NCBI RefSeq assembly: GCF_021088345.1
Contig: NZ_CP088156.1
Location: 6,687,001-6,751,000 of the forward strand
Length of the DNA stretch: 64,000 nt
Direction: 5' to 3'
Source of the DNA: Bradyrhizobium ontarionense
GTDB lineage: Bacteria > Pseudomonadota > Alphaproteobacteria > Rhizobiales > Xanthobacteraceae
Part shown: positions 1-9,900 of the stretch, piece by piece
How the letters are laid out: the number at the start of each line of letters is the position of its first letter
How positions within the stretch are numbered: position 1 is the first letter of the stretch
The notes under the pieces: model-generated
Databases searched by the model: none
What the model was told of the DNA's origin: nothing
What the model saw: only the letters and a program-made list of their open reading frames with translations
Made by a program: the position numbers and the translations under genes

Positions 1-669
1 GCGGCCCCCCTTGGTCGGGCGGTTGCGATCGTGTGTCTCTCGGCAGCCGTCGATCGAAACGGACACGATGAAACCGTGACGCGCGAAGAGCTCGAGTGCT
101 CCCTCGGGCAGGACCGTCAGATTGGTCGAGATCCGGTGAATGAATTTGATGCCGGTTTCGTTCGAAACGGCTTCTGCGCGTGCGCACATCGCGCTGATGC
201 GTTCAAAGTTCAAGAGGGGTTCGCCACCGAAGAATTCGAACCGGACCGATTCTTCCCCATGGAGGCGGTCTTGCACGAACCGGAAAATGTCGTCGGCGAT
301 GTCGCCCTCGAGCTTGCCACTGATGCGTCCGTAGTCGCCGCCATCGGCAAAGCAGTACGTGCAGCCGAGATTGCAGACCGACGTCAGATTGACGTTGATC
401 GCCAGGTTCGCCCCGTCGGAAATCCTGGCCTCCCGCACCACGGGTATGTTGGCCTCGGAAACGATTCCGTTGTCGGCCAGCAGGTTCCATTCAGCGGCTT
501 CGATCGCATTCATGGCCTCAAGCCCGGCTCGCAGGCGCTCGCCGAGATCACGAGAAACGCGAATGGCTCGGCTGTTTCCAGAGACGAAGAGGGTGACGTC
601 CTCCAGTCGGCCTGCGTCTACGATCTGATAGTCGCGTCCGCAGCGCCAATGAGAAAAGGCTACCGACAT
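1..669 (-). CDS. Radical SAM protein, peptide-maturase (SPASM) type, 3' end outside window
   Basis: N-terminal 223 residues of a radical SAM enzyme; the rest lies beyond position 1. Seen directly: the 4Fe-4S motif CNLGCTYC (Cys99, Cys103, Cys106, spacing CxxxCxxC), then FEFFGGEPLLNF (the GGE motif that contacts SAM) and an FIVSVSIDG strand, all in the order typical of the family. About 95 residues precede the cysteine motif, including a stretch reading QIVDAGRLEDVTLFVSGNS. Such an N-terminal extension is usual in SPASM-type maturases of peptides and quinohemoprotein subunits, and unusual in metabolic radical SAM enzymes. The cysteine-rich C-terminal SPASM region cannot be checked here. The ATG at 669 is chosen because it gives the expected length before the motif; its ribosome binding site is weak. 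A short ORF ends 24 bases upstream. It is divergent from the large operon, so membership in that pathway is unproven. Confidence 0.85.
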   Translation of the reverse strand, partial: MSVAFSHWRCGRDYQIVDAGRLEDVTLFVSGNSRAIRVSRDLGERLRAGLEAMNAIEAAEWNLLADNGIVSEANIPVVREARISDGANLAINVNLTSVCNLGCTYCFADGGDYGRISGKLEGDIADDIFRFVQDRLHGEESVRFEFFGGEPLLNFERISAMCARAEAVSNETGIKFIHRISTNLTVLPEGALELFARHGFIVSVSIDGCRETHDRNRPTKGGR

Positions 670-693
670 CGTTGTTGTCCACCTGCTGCGTCG

Positions 694-876
694 TTACGAA
701 GCCCCGCGGGGCGGAACGACGATCGAAGCTGAGCCTGCGATTGCGTCGTGTCGCACCAATCCCGAATGCGAATTTGGTCTTGCCACTTTCATGATGGCGC
801 AGATGCCGTGTCCGGCAAGATCAAGACGAAGGGTGTGCGGGCCATCAGAAATCTCCCGAGGTTCCTCGAACTCCAA
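694..876 (-). CDS. Candidate small peptide ORF upstream of the radical SAM gene
   Basis: Open frame on the same strand as the radical SAM gene, ending 24 bases before that gene's ATG. Read from a TTG at 876 it gives 60 residues; read from the only ATG (792) it gives 32 residues, beginning MKVARPNSHSG and ending VVPPRGAS. No good ribosome binding site is seen before either start. The position matches that of precursor peptides for radical SAM maturases, but the sequence has no repeats, no Cys-rich core and no recognised leader. It may be chance coding. The rest of the 877-1106 stretch shows no gene and no confident promoter. Confidence 0.25.
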   Translation of the reverse strand: MEFEEPREISDGPHTLRLDLAGHGICAIMKVARPNSHSGLVRHDAIAGSASIVVPPRGAS

Positions 877-956
877 TTCGGCGCATCAGCAGTTCTGATT
901 GATCGCTTCGAGGCGAATACTGTGAGCTTAACACGTAGTGGGCGAGTTGATTTTCG

Positions 957-972
957 TTGATCCGAAGATCAA
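957..972. repeat. Perfect 6-bp inverted repeat in the divergent intergenic region
   Basis: TTGATC and GATCAA arms separated by CGAA, about 135 bases before the start of the first PKS gene and about 80 bases beyond the TTG of the opposing small ORF. It could be an operator or a small hairpin in the leader; it may also be chance. Confidence 0.25.
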
Positions 973-1106
973 TTGCAACCGATTTTTCAATGTTAGGTGG
1001 TGTTGTAGAAAGCGCTCGCTTTCGATGGTTGTGCGTGGTATCAATCTCACGTTGAGGGAGCCGTGCAGCAACGACCGGCCGCGATAAGCCGCGACGCAAA
1101 ATCGTC

Positions 1107-4100
1107 ATGACGGGTGGAGTGATGTCGTCCGGCATAGTTGCAGATCATGCGATGCTCGAGGGCGAGTTGTTTGGCGATGAGAGGATCGCTGTAGTCGGTC
1201 TATCATGCCGTGTTCCTGGTGCAGACGATGCCGCCGGCTATTGGCGCAATCTGCTCGACGGCACTGAATCGATCGACGTGCTGGATCGAGCTGCAATGGT
1301 GGCAGCGGGGGTGAGTCCGGAGCAGTTGGAAAATCCGAGCTATATTCCCGTAAAGGGTGTTCTGCGCGACTTCGACTGTTTTGATTCTGCGCTTTTCGGC
1401 ATGAGTGCACGTGAGGCGGTTCTCACTGATCCGCAGCATCGTATCTTCCTCGAACAGGCGCTGGCGGCTCTCGAAGACGCGGGTTACGGTTCCGCGCAAT
1501 ATCGGCCATCGCGCTGCGGGGTGTTCGCGGGCTGTGGCTTCAACACCTACATTTGGCGGTTGATGCAATCGGGCGAGGTCGATGCCGGTCGGGCGTCGCT
1601 GCCCGCGATGCTCGGCAATGCTTCCGACTATCTTGCCACTCGCGTTGCGCACAAACTGGACTGTCGCGGCCCGGCTCTCACCGTTCAGACGGCTTGCTCG
1701 ACAGCGCTCACTGCCGTGCATCTCGCTGCGCAGTCATTACTTTCCGAGGAGTGCGATATTGCTGTTGCGGGGGGCGTAACGATCCGCGTGCCGCAGATGG
1801 CGGGACACGTCTTTCAGAACGGCGGAATTCTGTCCGCAGACCGGCACTGTCGTCCGTTCGACGCGGAGGCAGCAGGTACGATCAACGGCTGCGGCGCCGG
1901 AGTCGTTGTCTTGCGGCGTCTGGAGGATGCACTGAGGGACGGCGACCCGGTGCGCTGCGTTATCCTGGCCTCGGCAATCAACAACGACGGTGCCGAGAAG
2001 CAGGCGTTTACCGCGCCCAACCCGGATGCGCAGACGGCAGTCATCGCGCAGGCTATGGCGCAGGCCGGTCTGACCGTCGATGACATCGACTATCTCGAGG
2101 CGCATGCGACGGGAACTGAGCTTGGCGATGCAGTGGAGATCGCTGCTGCTGCGCGCGCGCTGGTTGGCCGAAAGCGGCCCTGCCTGGTCGGCTCGGTGAA
2201 GGGCAACATCGGCCATCTCGATGCCGCAGCCGGAAGCGCGTCGCTGATCAAGACAATACTTTCAGTCGAACACGGGTTGATTCCGCCGTCGATCAATTGC
2301 CGGGTGCCGAACCCTGCATGCGAATTCGCAAGCACGCCGTTCGAGATCAATCGCGCGACATCGCCTTGGCCCCAGACCGGTCGTCCGCGGCGCGCCGGCG
2401 TCAGCTCTTTTGGCTTTGGCGGCACCAACGTCCACGTCGTCCTCGAGCAGGCGCCGCCTGTCGACGTGGCTCCCGGTCACGTCGCTCCCGGTCACTTGGC
2501 TCCCCGTCACTTGGCTCCCGGTCGAGCGGGACCGCAGCTGATCTGTCTCCAATCGGCGGCGCCGGAGGCGCTCGACCAGGTGGTCGCGAGGTTGCGGAGC
2601 TTCGTGGAGGCGTGTCCTGAACGACGGCTAGAGGATATTGCCTACACCCTGCAGGTGGGACGACAGCCCTTGCAGCAGCGGCTGGCCTTCGTCGCGCGAG
2701 ACCAGCGCGAACTGATCGCCCGGCTGAGTTCATTGAGAGGCGAAGACAGCACCGAGGCGGTGCGGTCGCCCGCCGTGGTTGTGATGCTCGATGGTGAGGG
2801 CTCCGTTGGAGCCGGCACGGTGCGTCGTTCCTACGATGGCGACGCCCTGTTCCGACGGCGGCTGGACGAGGTTGCGGGCGATGTCGCGAGGCGTTGTCAG
2901 GTTGACGTCCGTGGAGCCTTGCTCGGTGGAGCAACCTTGCGCGACGCGGGCGAGTTGATGATGTTCGTCCTGATGTTGACGGCTGGTCGCGTGCTCCGCG
3001 AACGCATCGTTTCGCTGCGGGGGGTGGTCGGCGTGGGTGTCGGTGAGCTCGCGGCCCTGGTTGTCGCCGACGCGATGACGCTCGATGACGCGTTGTCGAT
3101 CTTGCAGGGGACGCGCCGGTCCAGGAGTCCAGCGGCAGGTTGTCGGGATGGCGCTTCGCAAGGCGGAACGCGATCCGGTGGACTGCAGATTCGCGAACCG
3201 TCGATACCGGTCGGATCGGCCGGCTTGGGAAGGCTCTATGAGGTTGCCGATCTGATCGAGAGCGTTCCGCCGTGTGAGCGAGATTCGGATGGCGACGCCC
3301 ACACGGCGCTTTCGACCCTGAACATCGGTGACAGGGCCCTGCTGGTGATCGATGTGAACTGTCGGATGGCTCTCGCACCGCGGTCCCCGCGCGTCTCGGG
3401 AGCCGCGGCCGTGGTGTGGCGGCTTGGCGACGACGACACCGTGGAGGCATCGTCGCTTGCCTGTCTTGGTGAGTTGTGGGCCGCCGGTGCGGCCATCGAC
3501 TGGAAAGCGGTGCACGATGGCCGGCGCCCGCGTCGTATCTCGCTGCCGAGCTATCCCTTCCAGCGCCAACGACATATGCCGCAGACGTCTGCCGCGACAG
3601 CCGCATCACCAACTATCGACGCGACGCGTCAGTGCGCGCTGTGGTCTGTGGTGTGGCGCCGGCTGGCCCGGCGCGCGCCGACGAAAGTGCCGGGCAGGGT
3701 CTTGTTGGCGCACTATGACGATCCATTCGCTCAGGCGCTCGTTCAGCGCTTGTCGGCGGTGACGAAGGTGGCCGAAGTGCCCGCGACTGGGATCGACGGA
3801 GAAATCGAAGTCCCTGAAGGAGCGCACGTCGTCTACGTATGCAAGGCAGACGTTGGCCTCGATTGTGTGGCGCCCTGGTCCAGCGTCGAGATAGGCAACC
3901 TTTTCAGGCTGGCCCGTGCCGTGTCGAAACGTGCGGCTCGACTGGATGTTGTTACGATCGGCGCCTATGAAGGAACAGTGGGCGGTGTTGTCGTCGGTCC
4001 GCACGGGGCTGCGGCGGCCACTTTCGCGAAGGTCATGCGCCAGGAAGGTTTCGCGCCGGCGCTCGGCCGCACCATCGATGCGGACCAAGGCGCGGTCAAT

Positions 4101-6974
4101 CCCGATGTAGCTGATCGAGCGGCTGTTCAGGTTGTCGACGAACTTCTCTCCGACCGAGACCACGAACTTGTCTGTTGTCGTGGAAATCAGCGGCTCACAC
4201 GCGACTTCGAGCCCGTCGTGACCAAGTCCGTCGATCGTTCGGACGGTGTCTATCTGCTGTCCGGAGGAAGGGGCGGTATAGGCCGGCTTCTCGTGCGCCG
4301 ACTCGCAAGCAGGCCCGGAGCCCGCGTGGCGGTGTTGCAGCGATCCGCGCCCGTGGACGGTGGGATTGGCCTGGCTGCGGAACTCGGGATCGAAGACGAT
4401 CGCCTGATCGTGTGTACAGCTGATGTACGCGATCGTGTGTCGGTGTCGGAGGCTGTCAAGGAGATCGTCGGACGATTTGGCCCCATCACGGCTGTAATTC
4501 ACCTGGCAGGCGTCGCGGCCGCGGGGCCCGTCGCTCAGCTCGACGCCGAACGCATCTCGCTGGCGATCGACGCGAAGCTGCAGGGCGCGATCAATGTGCA
4601 GGCCGCGATTGCACGACAGAACAACGGCTGCGTTCCCGAAGTGACGTTGTTGCTATCTTCCCTGACCGGTTTGCTGGGGGGGCCTGGTCTTGCGGTCTAC
4701 GCGGCGGCCAATGCGGCGTTGGAAGCGTACGGAGCGGCGGCGGCCCTGAGAACAGGCGGCCGGGTCGTCGCATTGTCCTTGGACCGCGTCGCAGGTGTCG
4801 GAATGGCAGACACGGTGGCGCGAACGGCATGCCGGGTCGACTTCGACCGGTGGTGGTGGCTTGCCCATGAACACCGCGTGATGGGCAAGGCGATCGTTCC
4901 GGGAACGGTCTTTCTTGGATCGATGTTCGGTGCGATGGCGGATCGGGCGGGCTCAACGGCGCTTGTCGCCGATGAAGTCACGTTACTTAGGCCGGTCGAG
5001 CTTGGCGAGAATGGCCCAACCGGCATCGTGATAGATCCGAAGCCTTCTGCTCCCGATTTCTGGACGGTCGATGTGCTCACCGACCGTCAAGGTAAAACGG
5101 GAACCGTCGTTGCACGTGGGCGCTTCCGCGCATCGAGCGGTGGCGAGCCAGGCCGGTTCGATTTGGCGGCCTTGCGCGACCGGTGTCCTCTCCCATTGGC
5201 GTGGCGGGCTGACGGATTGGAGCTGGTTTTGGGCGAACGCTGGAATTGTCTGAATAGCCTTCGCGCTGGAGACGGCGAGTGGCTTGCCGAACTCGAACTG
5301 CCACCCCACGCCCATGAAGACGCGCTCGCGGGCTTTGCTCATCCGGCCCTGCTCGACGTGGCCATCGGAGCTGCGATCGGCGTCGCGGGTGGGCGGGGAT
5401 GTGTCCCCGTCTCCTATCGCGGCGTTCAGGTGTATTGCTGGCCGCTGCCATCGCGCCTGATCAGCCACATTGCTGGAGGCGAGGAGAGGCACGGGCGCTG
5501 GCGTTTTGCCGTAACCCTTGCCGATCCAGATGGTCGGATCGCGTTGCGGGTAGATGAATATTGTCTGCAGCGCGTTGATGCTGCGGTGGAAGCTGCGCCC
5601 CGGCTCGCCCCTACGGCCGCGGTTTCGCAAGGCATGCGGCAGGGACTTGATCCCGATGATATTCCGCTGATTGTCGATCAGGCATTGTCTGTTGATGGCG
5701 AAGCCAACCTGTTCGCCTGCAATTCGAATCTCAGAGACCTGATCAAGGAGAATGCCGATCAGATTGCCTTGTTGCGCCGCCTGGCGGACGTCTCTGAGCC
5801 GGTTGCGCGCGTGTTGTGGGTCATGCGCGACGTGCTTGGTGCGCCACGGATGGGGGCGGACGACGATTTTTTCGCGCTCGGTGGCGACAGCATTCTGGCT
5901 CTGGATGTGGTTTCGCGTCTCAACCAGGCAAACGCACAGATCGTGAGTCTCGCGCCGAACGATCTATATCTGCATCCGACGCCGCGCAGCCTTGCGCAGT
6001 TGGTCGCCGATAGTGCGCCCCCCACGGCGACCGCCGATATCATGTTGTGCCGGCTCCGCCAGCCGATCCCGGAGCACCGCTTGCGACGCGTCGTTGATGC
6101 CGTGCAGGCGAGGCTGGCGGAGATCGAGCCCGGGCGGCCATTTTCGGCGATCGATGCAATTCCCGCCGAGCTTCCGCACGGCCTCACGATCCAGTTGCTA
6201 CGCGCGACGCCGGGAGGGGCGCCCAGCTTGATGCTTGCGGCTCGGACGGGTGTGCTCGACCAGGCCGAGTGGCGAAAGGTCCTGAGCGAGCTCGCGCGCG
6301 AGCTGCCTGCGGATGCTGACGATCATGACGAGAGTCTGACCGGTCTCGATCCGGAACGCATTGCGCTGGTTCCGGAATCCCAAGTCGCCGCCCTCGAGCG
6401 GGCTGCGGAGCGGGTTGGCGGTTGCCGGCTCGACGAAGTGATCCTGGCGGCGGCGGGGCTCGCATGCGCGCCAAAAGGCTGGTCGGTGCAAGCCGGCCGG
6501 GGCGCGACGCGCTTCTGCCCGATCGGACCTGCGCTGAACGAACCGCAGGACGCGCTCGGAATGGCCAAGGCAGCGATGCGCCAATCGGCTGCCGCCGACA
6601 ACGGTGGAGACGTTCTGCTCAGGCCTTCGCCGGGCTACTTCGCCTGCGTTCGTAACTCGTTGCTTGAGAGTCCAGTCGATCCGAACGGCGATCCCATGGA
6701 CTGGTCGTTCTCCGGACATCACAAGATGCTGCTCCAATGGTGGCGCGATCCCGATGACGGCGGATTGCGCATTGAGGGAAGATCGTCGGCGGACGGTGCC
6801 GCGACGGCTTCATGTCACGAGGTCGCGCGCGCCCTGCAGGACATTGCCCGGCATTGTGCTTCCCAACGGACACCCACCTACAGCGTCAGCGATTTTCCGC
6901 ACATTCAGCTGAACCAAGAAGACCTCGATCAACTCGTGGTTCGCTTTGCCTCCTCCAGTGGGGATCTGCCGTGA
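1107..6974 (+). CDS. Type I polyketide synthase KS-AT(degenerate)-KR-DH-ACP-E-like
   Basis: First gene of the operon, 1955 residues. KS about 24-448, with TACSTA (Cys197), EAHATGT and GNIGHL, so the triad is complete. An AT-like region (about 550-800) is short and reads GVGVGELAALV where active ATs have GHSxG, so the nucleophilic Ser is absent. KR about 843-1235 has SGGRGGIG for NADPH and the Ser and VYAAAN catalytic residues. DH about 1249-1500 has HRVMGKAIVP (HxxxGxxxxP) and HPALLD. ACP is near 1570-1645 with GGDS. The tail (about 1650-1950) resembles an epimerisation domain but lacks HHxxxDG and ends with a typical SDFPHIQLNQEDLD linker. The KR-before-DH order differs from canonical DH-KR. 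Malonyl loading must come from another AT. The start could instead be the ATG at 1122, which has GGTGGAG just before it. The stop overlaps the next gene's GTG. Confidence 0.93.
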   Translation: MTGGVMSSGIVADHAMLEGELFGDERIAVVGLSCRVPGADDAAGYWRNLLDGTESIDVLDRAAMVAAGVSPEQLENPSYIPVKGVLRDFDCFDSALFGMSAREAVLTDPQHRIFLEQALAALEDAGYGSAQYRPSRCGVFAGCGFNTYIWRLMQSGEVDAGRASLPAMLGNASDYLATRVAHKLDCRGPALTVQTACSTALTAVHLAAQSLLSEECDIAVAGGVTIRVPQMAGHVFQNGGILSADRHCRPFDAEAAGTINGCGAGVVVLRRLEDALRDGDPVRCVILASAINNDGAEKQAFTAPNPDAQTAVIAQAMAQAGLTVDDIDYLEAHATGTELGDAVEIAAAARALVGRKRPCLVGSVKGNIGHLDAAAGSASLIKTILSVEHGLIPPSINCRVPNPACEFASTPFEINRATSPWPQTGRPRRAGVSSFGFGGTNVHVVLEQAPPVDVAPGHVAPGHLAPRHLAPGRAGPQLICLQSAAPEALDQVVARLRSFVEACPERRLEDIAYTLQVGRQPLQQRLAFVARDQRELIARLSSLRGEDSTEAVRSPAVVVMLDGEGSVGAGTVRRSYDGDALFRRRLDEVAGDVARRCQVDVRGALLGGATLRDAGELMMFVLMLTAGRVLRERIVSLRGVVGVGVGELAALVVADAMTLDDALSILQGTRRSRSPAAGCRDGASQGGTRSGGLQIREPSIPVGSAGLGRLYEVADLIESVPPCERDSDGDAHTALSTLNIGDRALLVIDVNCRMALAPRSPRVSGAAAVVWRLGDDDTVEASSLACLGELWAAGAAIDWKAVHDGRRPRRISLPSYPFQRQRHMPQTSAATAASPTIDATRQCALWSVVWRRLARRAPTKVPGRVLLAHYDDPFAQALVQRLSAVTKVAEVPATGIDGEIEVPEGAHVVYVCKADVGLDCVAPWSSVEIGNLFRLARAVSKRAARLDVVTIGAYEGTVGGVVVGPHGAAAATFAKVMRQEGFAPALGRTIDADQGAVNPDVADRAAVQVVDELLSDRDHELVCCRGNQRLTRDFEPVVTKSVDRSDGVYLLSGGRGGIGRLLVRRLASRPGARVAVLQRSAPVDGGIGLAAELGIEDDRLIVCTADVRDRVSVSEAVKEIVGRFGPITAVIHLAGVAAAGPVAQLDAERISLAIDAKLQGAINVQAAIARQNNGCVPEVTLLLSSLTGLLGGPGLAVYAAANAALEAYGAAAALRTGGRVVALSLDRVAGVGMADTVARTACRVDFDRWWWLAHEHRVMGKAIVPGTVFLGSMFGAMADRAGSTALVADEVTLLRPVELGENGPTGIVIDPKPSAPDFWTVDVLTDRQGKTGTVVARGRFRASSGGEPGRFDLAALRDRCPLPLAWRADGLELVLGERWNCLNSLRAGDGEWLAELELPPHAHEDALAGFAHPALLDVAIGAAIGVAGGRGCVPVSYRGVQVYCWPLPSRLISHIAGGEERHGRWRFAVTLADPDGRIALRVDEYCLQRVDAAVEAAPRLAPTAAVSQGMRQGLDPDDIPLIVDQALSVDGEANLFACNSNLRDLIKENADQIALLRRLADVSEPVARVLWVMRDVLGAPRMGADDDFFALGGDSILALDVVSRLNQANAQIVSLAPNDLYLHPTPRSLAQLVADSAPPTATADIMLCRLRQPIPEHRLRRVVDAVQARLAEIEPGRPFSAIDAIPAELPHGLTIQLLRATPGGAPSLMLAARTGVLDQAEWRKVLSELARELPADADDHDESLTGLDPERIALVPESQVAALERAAERVGGCRLDEVILAAAGLACAPKGWSVQAGRGATRFCPIGPALNEPQDALGMAKAAMRQSAAADNGGDVLLRPSPGYFACVRNSLLESPVDPNGDPMDWSFSGHHKMLLQWWRDPDDGGLRIEGRSSADGAATASCHEVARALQDIARHCASQRTPTYSVSDFPHIQLNQEDLDQLVVRFASSSGDLP
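2468..2527 (+). repeat. 15-bp tandem repeat, about four copies, inside the PKS gene
   Basis: Near-identical 15-base units based on GCTCCCGGTCACTTG follow one another in frame just after the KS domain. They encode the motif APGHV/APGHL/APRHL/APGR, a flexible Pro/His-rich linker between KS and the dead AT. Likely replication slippage in a linker under little constraint. Confidence 0.7.
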
Positions 6975-9900
6975 GCGGGGCGATCCGGGACATCTATCCC
7001 CTCACTCCCCTCCAGCAGGGAATATTGTTCCATACCCTGATGGCACCGAGGGACGGCCTTTATATCGATCAGTTGGCGGTCGAACTCGAGACCGATGGAG
7101 ACTTCGACCTACCGGCTTTCGCGGAAGCCGTTGGTGCCGCCGTCGGGGCGATTGACGTGCTGCGCACGGCCTTTGTCTGGGAAGGACAGGAAGGGCCGCT
7201 GCAATTGGTGCTGGATCACGCGCCAATGACGGTAGGGCAGCTCGATTGGCGCTCACTCGACGAGACCGAGGCCGGCGACAAGCTCGAAGCATTTCTTGCC
7301 GAAGAACGCAATGCCGGGTTCGATCTTGCAAAGCCGCCGCTGATGCGGATGACGGCTGTGCATTGGTCGGATGGATCCTGGCGACTTGTCACGACCTACC
7401 ATCACATCATTCTTGACGCATGGTCCATCGTCAACCTGTTCGCCGAAATCCGGAAAAACTATCGGGTGGTGCGTGGTCCCGCACGGACACCTCCGAGCGA
7501 GCATCGTTATTCCTTCAAGGACTACGTTCTTTCTCTTCCGGCTCGTCTGAGACCTGATGCAGAGCCGTTTTGGCGCGATGCGTTGTCGAACGTGTCGGGA
7601 CCGACATCGTTGGCGGTGAAGCGCGCAGGTTCCGAACCCCGGGGCGGTCATCTATGTGCCGAGCACGTTTTCGTTCTCTCGGCGGAGCAGACCGCGCAGA
7701 TCCGCGCGGCGGCCAAGCGGGCGGCAGTAACCTTGGCGACGCTGGTCGAGGGCGCCTGGGCTCTCTTGCTTGCCCGCTATGCCGGCACCAGCGATGTGCT
7801 GTTTGGGATCACCTTCGCAGGCCGCCCGGCGGATCAGCCGGATGCGGCAGCCAAGATCGGCCTCTTCATCAATACCCTGCCGGTGCGAGTCACCGTCAAT
7901 GCTTCCGATCGAGTCGGGCCGTGGCTGCGCGAGCTGCACCGACAATTTGCCAACCTGCGGGCCCACGAGTTCACGCCACTGCCCAAGATCAAGGAATGGG
8001 CGGGCCTGCCGCAGGGGGTGGCGCTGTTTGACAGCGTGATGGCATTCGAGAACATTCCGGGGGCCGTAAGCAAGCCGGACGCTGCACGACAAACGATCGA
8101 TGCACGAAATGGCCGCTATCTGTTCCGGACCAACTATCCGATCAATGTGATGGTTGTCCCGGCCGATGAGATGATGCTGCGGATCAACTATGATACCGGC
8201 CTGTATGACCCGGCCGCCATCGGGCGGGCGATGGAGCATTTCGCGTCGCTGCTCGTTGGGCTTTCCGAAAATGAGCAGAGGAGGCTCGGCGATCTTCCGC
8301 TGATGAGCCGCCAGGAGCGCGACGAAGTGCTGGCGGCAGGTCTCGGTCCCGTCGGAGCATATCCGGCAGACCGTTGCATCCACGAACTGTTTGAAGATCA
8401 GGCGACCCGGTTTCCCGACGGCATTGCAGTTGTCGACGGTGTGCGCGAATGGACATATCGCGAGCTGGACGAGCGCGCCAACGCGCTCGCCTGGCGGATC
8501 ATCGAGGCCGGGGTCGGCCCGGAAAAGCGCGTCGTCATCTGTGCCGAACGATCCGCTGAACTCGCGGCCGGGGTCCTTGCGATCCTCAAGGCCGGCGGCG
8601 TGCACGTGCCGCTTGATCCGGACTACCCGAAGGCCCGGCTTGCCAGCATGTTGCAGAGGGCGAAGCCGGCGCTGATCCTGTGCGAGCCGTCGCTGCTGGC
8701 CCTGCTGCCTGAGAGTCCAGCCATGATCGTGCCGCTGGAGCGATCGATCGATGGCAACAGGTCGGGCGAACGGCCTAGCCGCCGCGCAAAGCCCGACAAT
8801 GCCGCTTATGTCATCTTCACCTCCGGATCAACCGGCGTGCCGAAGGGAATCGAGCTGGCGCACCGGGGCCTCTGCAACATGATTCCCTGCTGGAACGAGC
8901 TGTTTGACGTTCGAGCCGGGGATCGCGTGCTGCAGTTCGCGTCGTTTTCCTTTGACGCCTCCGTTTGGGAGATCTTCTCGGCGCTCATCTCCGGCGCCAC
9001 GCTTTGTTTCGGTGATCGCGCCACTCTTTATTCCGCTGAGCGTCTGCTGGGTGCATTGCGCGAGCTGCGAATCACACACGCACTACTTCCGCCGTCCCTG
9101 CTGGGCGTGCTCGATCCGGACGAACTGCCGCAGCTGCGTTGCGTAGCTGCGATCGGAGAGCGCTGCACGATGGACATCGCGCGGCGCTGGAAGACGGATC
9201 GTCGGTTCTACAATGCCTACGGCCCTGCGGAGGCGACGATCACCGATTGCGTGCACGAGGTGCCGGATGTTCGGCGGTCGGTCGGAGATCCGCCTATCGG
9301 GCATCCGATGACGAACGTACGCCTGTACGCCCTCGATCCCGATCAGCAATTGGTTCCGAGCGGCGTTGCCGGTGAGCTGCATATCGGGGGCGTCAATCTG
9401 GCGCGCGGCTATATCGAGCTCGCCGGCGCGACCGCGGAGAAATTCTTGCCCGATCCGTTTTCCGGCATCCCGGGGGCACGGATGTATCGCACGGGCGACC
9501 TTGTTCGCATCAACGATGACGGAGAGTTCGAATATCTCGGTCGAGCGGACTCGCAGGTCAAGATTCGCGGCGTGCGCGTCGAACTCAACGAAGTCGAAGG
9601 TGCCCTGCGCCGCCATTCGGCGGTTCGCGACGCCATCGTGGTGGCCCGCGACGTACAGGCCGGATTGCCGGAGCAACGCCTGATCGCCTACTTGATCGTT
9701 CCCGATGTGGGGGCTCGCAACGTCGCGAGTTTGCGCAGCTACCTGCGGGGCGTGCTGCCGGAAGCCATGGTGCCGTCGGTCTTCGTCTTCATCGATCGCA
9801 TGCCTCTCACTCCGAACGGAAAGATCGACAAGAAGGGATTGCCGGATCCTGATTTCTCGCGTTCGGACGCGATAGGCGAGTTCACCGCCCCGCGGAGCGA

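Noticed and set aside
748..960. 70-codon plus-strand ORF before the first PKS gene
   Set aside because: No ribosome binding site or family resemblance, and it overlaps the opposing small ORF region.
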